Notes under the pieces: generated by a model
The model's input: the letters and a program-made list of their open reading frames with translations, nothing else
What the model was told of the DNA's origin: nothing
The model's database searches: none
DNA from: Eucalyptus grandis
Taxonomy: Eukaryota > Streptophyta > Magnoliopsida > Myrtales > Myrtaceae
Direction of reading: 5' to 3'
Length of the DNA stretch: 64,000 nt
NCBI RefSeq assembly: GCF_016545825.1
Contig: NC_052622.1
Coordinates: forward strand, 43,609,263 to 43,673,262
Made by a program: the position numbers and the translations under genes
Shown here: piece by piece, positions 61,270-64,000 of the stretch
How positions within the stretch are numbered: the stretch's first letter is position 1
Layout: every line of letters starts with the position of its first letter

Positions 61270-62358
61270 GGTGCGTTTGGGAAGACTTTTGGGGAAAGTC
61301 TTTAGGAAAATCAAAGACCTTTGAGTTGAAGGTGTTTCTAAAATGCAAACTGTGTTTGGTAAATTGTAATTTAAAAGCCCTTTGTGAAGTAGCTTTGAGC
61401 AAAATAGTGTTTGGGAGATAAATGACTTTTGTAAAAAAAAAAAAAAATTATCAAAAAAATAAAAAAATGAAACCCAAGGGGGGCGGCATCCGGCGGCCGG
61501 CGGCGACCCTCGCCGACCTCCGGCGACCTCGGATCTGGGCCGGCGAGGTCGCGGCGTCGCGCCACGCCGTTGCAACCTCCCGGCGACCCCCATCCGGGCC
61601 CGCGAGGTCTTGCGACGCCGTCGCGACCTCCGGCGACCCGGGATCCGGGGGCGGCGAGATCGCGCGACGCCGTCGCGACCTCGGCGACCCGGATCTGGGG
61701 GGCGGCAAGGTTGCGCGACGCCGTCGCGACCTTCGGCGACCCGGATGCAGGGCGCAAGGCGCGCGCGTCGCGCGACGTCACCGGACCTTCGAGAACGGTC
61801 CGTTGGCCGTCGCGAGGCTACGCAACCCTCGCCGGAGGTCGGGGGACCTCGGCGAGGGCCGCGCCCGAGTCGCACGATCTCGGCGAGGGTCGGGCACCGT
61901 GTCGCGCGACCCCGATCGGCGTCGCCAACGCTACGCAACCCTCGCCCGAGGTCACGCGATCTCGGCGAGGGCCGCGCCGGTCGCGCGACCTCGCCGGTGG
62001 TCGCGCGACTCGAGCAAGCTGCCGCCGGCGCCACCTCGACGGAGAAGATGAGCCCGACCCGAGCAATGCGGCGGTGCCACCCTCGACGGAGAAGATGAAC
62101 GGTACTCCTCGCAAGGGCAAAACACGGGAAAACAAAATGTTCGTAAGGATAATTTTGGAAAGAAAAAAAAAGACTCGAGCGGGCATGCCGAAAAGCCGAA
62201 AGCCCAAGGCGGGTCCTCCCCTGCCTTGGGCTTTCAGCCTTCACAAGGCTGGCCTTCTCCAAATGGGGCTTCAAATGTTTTTGCCAAACACCCCACTTTA
62301 GCCTAAACATCTTTAGGGGCTCAAAGATACTTGGCAAAGTGGTTGCCAAACGCAGCCC
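61270..62358. mobile_element. TIR element with GC-rich repeated core, next to the TOC64 gene
   Basis: The left end reads GGTGCGTTTGGGAAGAC. The reverse complement of the right end reads GGGCTGCGTTTGGCAACC. Subterminal AT-rich arms contain AAGTCTTTxGGxAAA-type words. The core (about 61490-62030) is extremely GC-rich and built from diverged copies of GACCTCGGCGACC and GTCGCGCGACC words. Because of this composition all six frames stay open for up to 418 codons; these are not genes. No target duplication or transposase was seen. The element ends 151 bases before the ATG of the TOC64 gene. Confidence 0.6.
62198..62235. repeat. Perfect 13-bp inverted repeat with 12-base loop
   Basis: GAAAGCCCAAGGC at 62198-62210 pairs perfectly with GCCTTGGGCTTTC at 62223-62235, inside the right subterminal part of the GC-rich element. 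Confidence 0.85.
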
Positions 62359-62474
62359 AAGTCCCCTCCTCTCCACCGCCTAGGTTTCCCCTTTGCCAAC
62401 TTCTTACATCATCGTTTTTACTCTACTTCCTCCTCCATTTGGTTCCTTCTTCTACTCAACATCGACTTATCCCC

Positions 62475-62499
62475 TCTCTCTCTCTCTCTCTCTCTCTAG
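62475..62499 (+). repeat. CT microsatellite in the TOC64 leader
   Basis: A run of about twelve CT units ends 11 bases before the ATG at 62510. Such tracts are common in plant 5' leaders. Confidence 0.8.
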
Positions 62500-62509
62500 C
62501 TGGGCGGAC

Positions 62510-63713
62510 ATGGCCTCGCAGTCGGCCAATCTGTGGGTGCTCCTGGGGCTGGGCATCGCCGGGATTGTGCTGATGACGAGGAAGCTGAAGCGCGCCGTCC
62601 GGGAAGACTTGGGCGCCTTCGTCCGCAAGCTCCAGCTCCTCCCCCCTCCGCAGCCCGCCCCTCCCAAAGCCCCTCACCCCCTCACCGGCCTCTCCTTCGC
62701 CGCCTCCGACGTGTACGTGCCTCCTCCCTCTCCCGCTCCTCGCTCTTCTTTTCGTCGTCCGTCCTCGTTTCCGTGCCTTGCTGGAGGAATCCCGTTTCGC
62801 TGATTGTCGACGATCGTTCTCTTTTCGTTCCCCGAGCGCTTTTCGCTGGGGCGGACTTGAAAGTCGAGTCCTTTTGCGGTTGCGGAGCGGATTGCGTAAT
62901 GATGTTACGGAAGTTTCGTACTTTCGGAGTCGGAATTGCGTGTTTTTATCTGAATGTTTCGATAACCAGTCGCGTCCTTTTGCTTGTGTGCCTTTTGTCT
63001 TCATTCGATAGTTCCGAGTAGAGTTGCTGACTGAACTTGTTTGCCTAGTATTGATGGACGCTTGAGAGAGGGAAAGAGTGTCAATTGATTGCTCGGTCTA
63101 GTAGCTTTTTTTTCCCTCTTCCTCGTTGGGATGGGAAGTTGGGAACTGGCATTTCATCATTCTGCTCTCTGCGAATATTTGTATTCAATGCGGCGAAGTG
63201 AAATTGACTCAGCCTGCTTTTATAAAATTTCTTATTCCTGCAGATTTGATATCGAGGGATATGTGACGGGGTTTGGCCATCCTGACTGGGAGAAGACGCA
63301 TGAAGCGGCTGCTCGAACATCGACAGTTGTGTCCACTCTCGTTGAAGGAGGTGCTACTTGTGTTGGGCAAACTGTTGTTGACGAATTGGCATTTAGGTAT
63401 GAACCCTTTCAATCATTCGACTGTTACCATCTTCTAAATATGTGCTGTTGAATATGATCCCCGCATGGTCCAAGGGACTCGCACATGTAGTTTTCTATGC
63501 TAGTTCATTGAGTAAAAGACTCTTTTTTTTTCCCCTGAATATCTTTTTGCCAACTTAATTACCTTGCCTCATGCCTATTGTTTCCCAGTATAAATGGACA
63601 AAATAAGCATTACGGTACACCCACAAATCCTGCAGTGACTGCACGGGTACCCGGTGGGTCCTGCAGTGGAGCTGCTGTGTCTGTCGCTGCTAATCTTGTT
63701 GACTTCTCTTTAG
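62510..63713 (+). CDS. TOC64: TOC64/OEP64 amidase-like chloroplast import receptor, 5' part only
   Basis: Three exons are present (62510-62712, 63244-63396, 63589-63713), giving the first 160 residues; the gene continues beyond the window. The N-terminus MASQSANLWVLLGLGIAGIV is a membrane anchor (about 6-22) of the TOC64-III type, followed by LLPPPQPAPPKAPHPLTG. The amidase-like domain starts at GLSFAASDVFDIEGYVTGFG. The position of the amidase catalytic Lys is S66, and in PGGSCSG (140-146) the cis-Ser position is C144, so enzyme activity is not expected, as in known TOC64. The C-terminal TPR domain that docks Hsp90/Hsp70-bound preproteins lies outside the window. It would sit in the outer chloroplast envelope (a mitochondrial OM64 paralogue is the alternative). 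All three donors are GT and phase is kept. Confidence 0.9.
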
Positions 63714-64000
63714 GTAAGGATATACTGAATCTTATTGATGGCTTGCATCCGCCTTTCCACTTGTTAGTCTTCCACAGGGGCATTTGCTCTTTTTAAGCCT
63801 GATACCATTCACTCTTTTCTCGTTTAATCTGGCAATTGGTTTCAGTAACAAATGCGGGAGTGATTAGCAAAAACCAGTCAGAAGTTTGAATTGTTTAAGA
63901 TAGGCATGCGTGCTTATGCTGTAAAAAATGTTTTGCTGAAAAATTGATTCGGAAAATGCAACCTGTAGGATAAGTTTCATCAAATGCTTCTTGGTCATTG
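63714..64000 (+). other. Third intron of the TOC64 gene, cut by the window end
   Basis: The sequence after the GTAAGG donor shows no match to the next expected amidase-domain segment, so the fourth exon lies beyond 64000. Confidence 0.7.

Noticed and set aside
61120..62376. Long open frames on both strands (up to 418 codons) in the GC-rich element
   Set aside because: All frames are open because the core lacks A/T-rich stop codons. The peptides are low-complexity Arg/Pro/Ala with no family signal and span transposon termini.
1..64000. CRISPR arrays, bacterial operons, ribosome binding sites
   Set aside because: The window is plant nuclear DNA with spliced genes. No regular repeat-spacer array exists; the tandem repeats found have no unique spacers.

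Overview
The window is nuclear DNA from a flowering plant, most likely a woody eudicot; the species cannot be named from the sequence. The evidence is GT-AG introns, plant-only gene families (a JAZ/TIFY jasmonate repressor, a GPI-anchored lipid transfer protein, a P-class PPR protein, a TOC64-type amidase-like receptor, an RLK902-type receptor kinase), AT-rich intergenic DNA full of small transposon relics, and a piece of plant mitochondrial DNA.

Layout. 1-15700 is gene-poor. It holds Tourist-like and other short-element relics (about 415-1500, 8697-10052), several tandem repeats, a cluster of CACGTG boxes and one small intronless gene on the minus strand (4254-4526). 15.7-26 kb carries a five-exon Nudix hydrolase (16093-17287, +) and a two-exon LRR receptor-like pseudokinase (23469-25992, +). 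26-33.6 kb is gene-free and contains a probable nuclear copy of mitochondrial DNA with the start of rps4 (about 30005-31020). 33.7-49.1 kb is the densest part: a seven-exon JAZ3/TIFY6B-type gene (+), a GPI-anchored lipid transfer protein gene with an apparent frameshift behind its signal peptide (+), and an eleven-exon LRR gene related to STK11IP (-). 51-58.6 kb holds a five-exon DUF3007 membrane protein gene (-) and an intronless PPR gene (-). 58.6-62.5 kb is repeat-rich (a foldback element and a GC-rich terminal-inverted-repeat element). The window ends inside a TOC64/OEP64 gene (+), of which three exons are present.

All exon models were built by hand. Each keeps reading phase across every junction and uses GT-AG splice sites. 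There is no operon-like grouping. Several products probably act in organelles (PPR protein, DUF3007 protein, TOC64, possibly the Nudix enzyme), while the JAZ protein, receptor kinase and lipid transfer protein belong to signalling or the cell surface.

I did not find a clear new multi-gene system. The most useful leads are the lipid transfer protein frameshift, the stop codon immediately inside the retained Jas intron of the JAZ gene, the chimeric rps4 start in the mitochondrial insert, a TAA-flanked Tourist-like family with GC-rich cores, and a pair of dispersed SINE-like elements.
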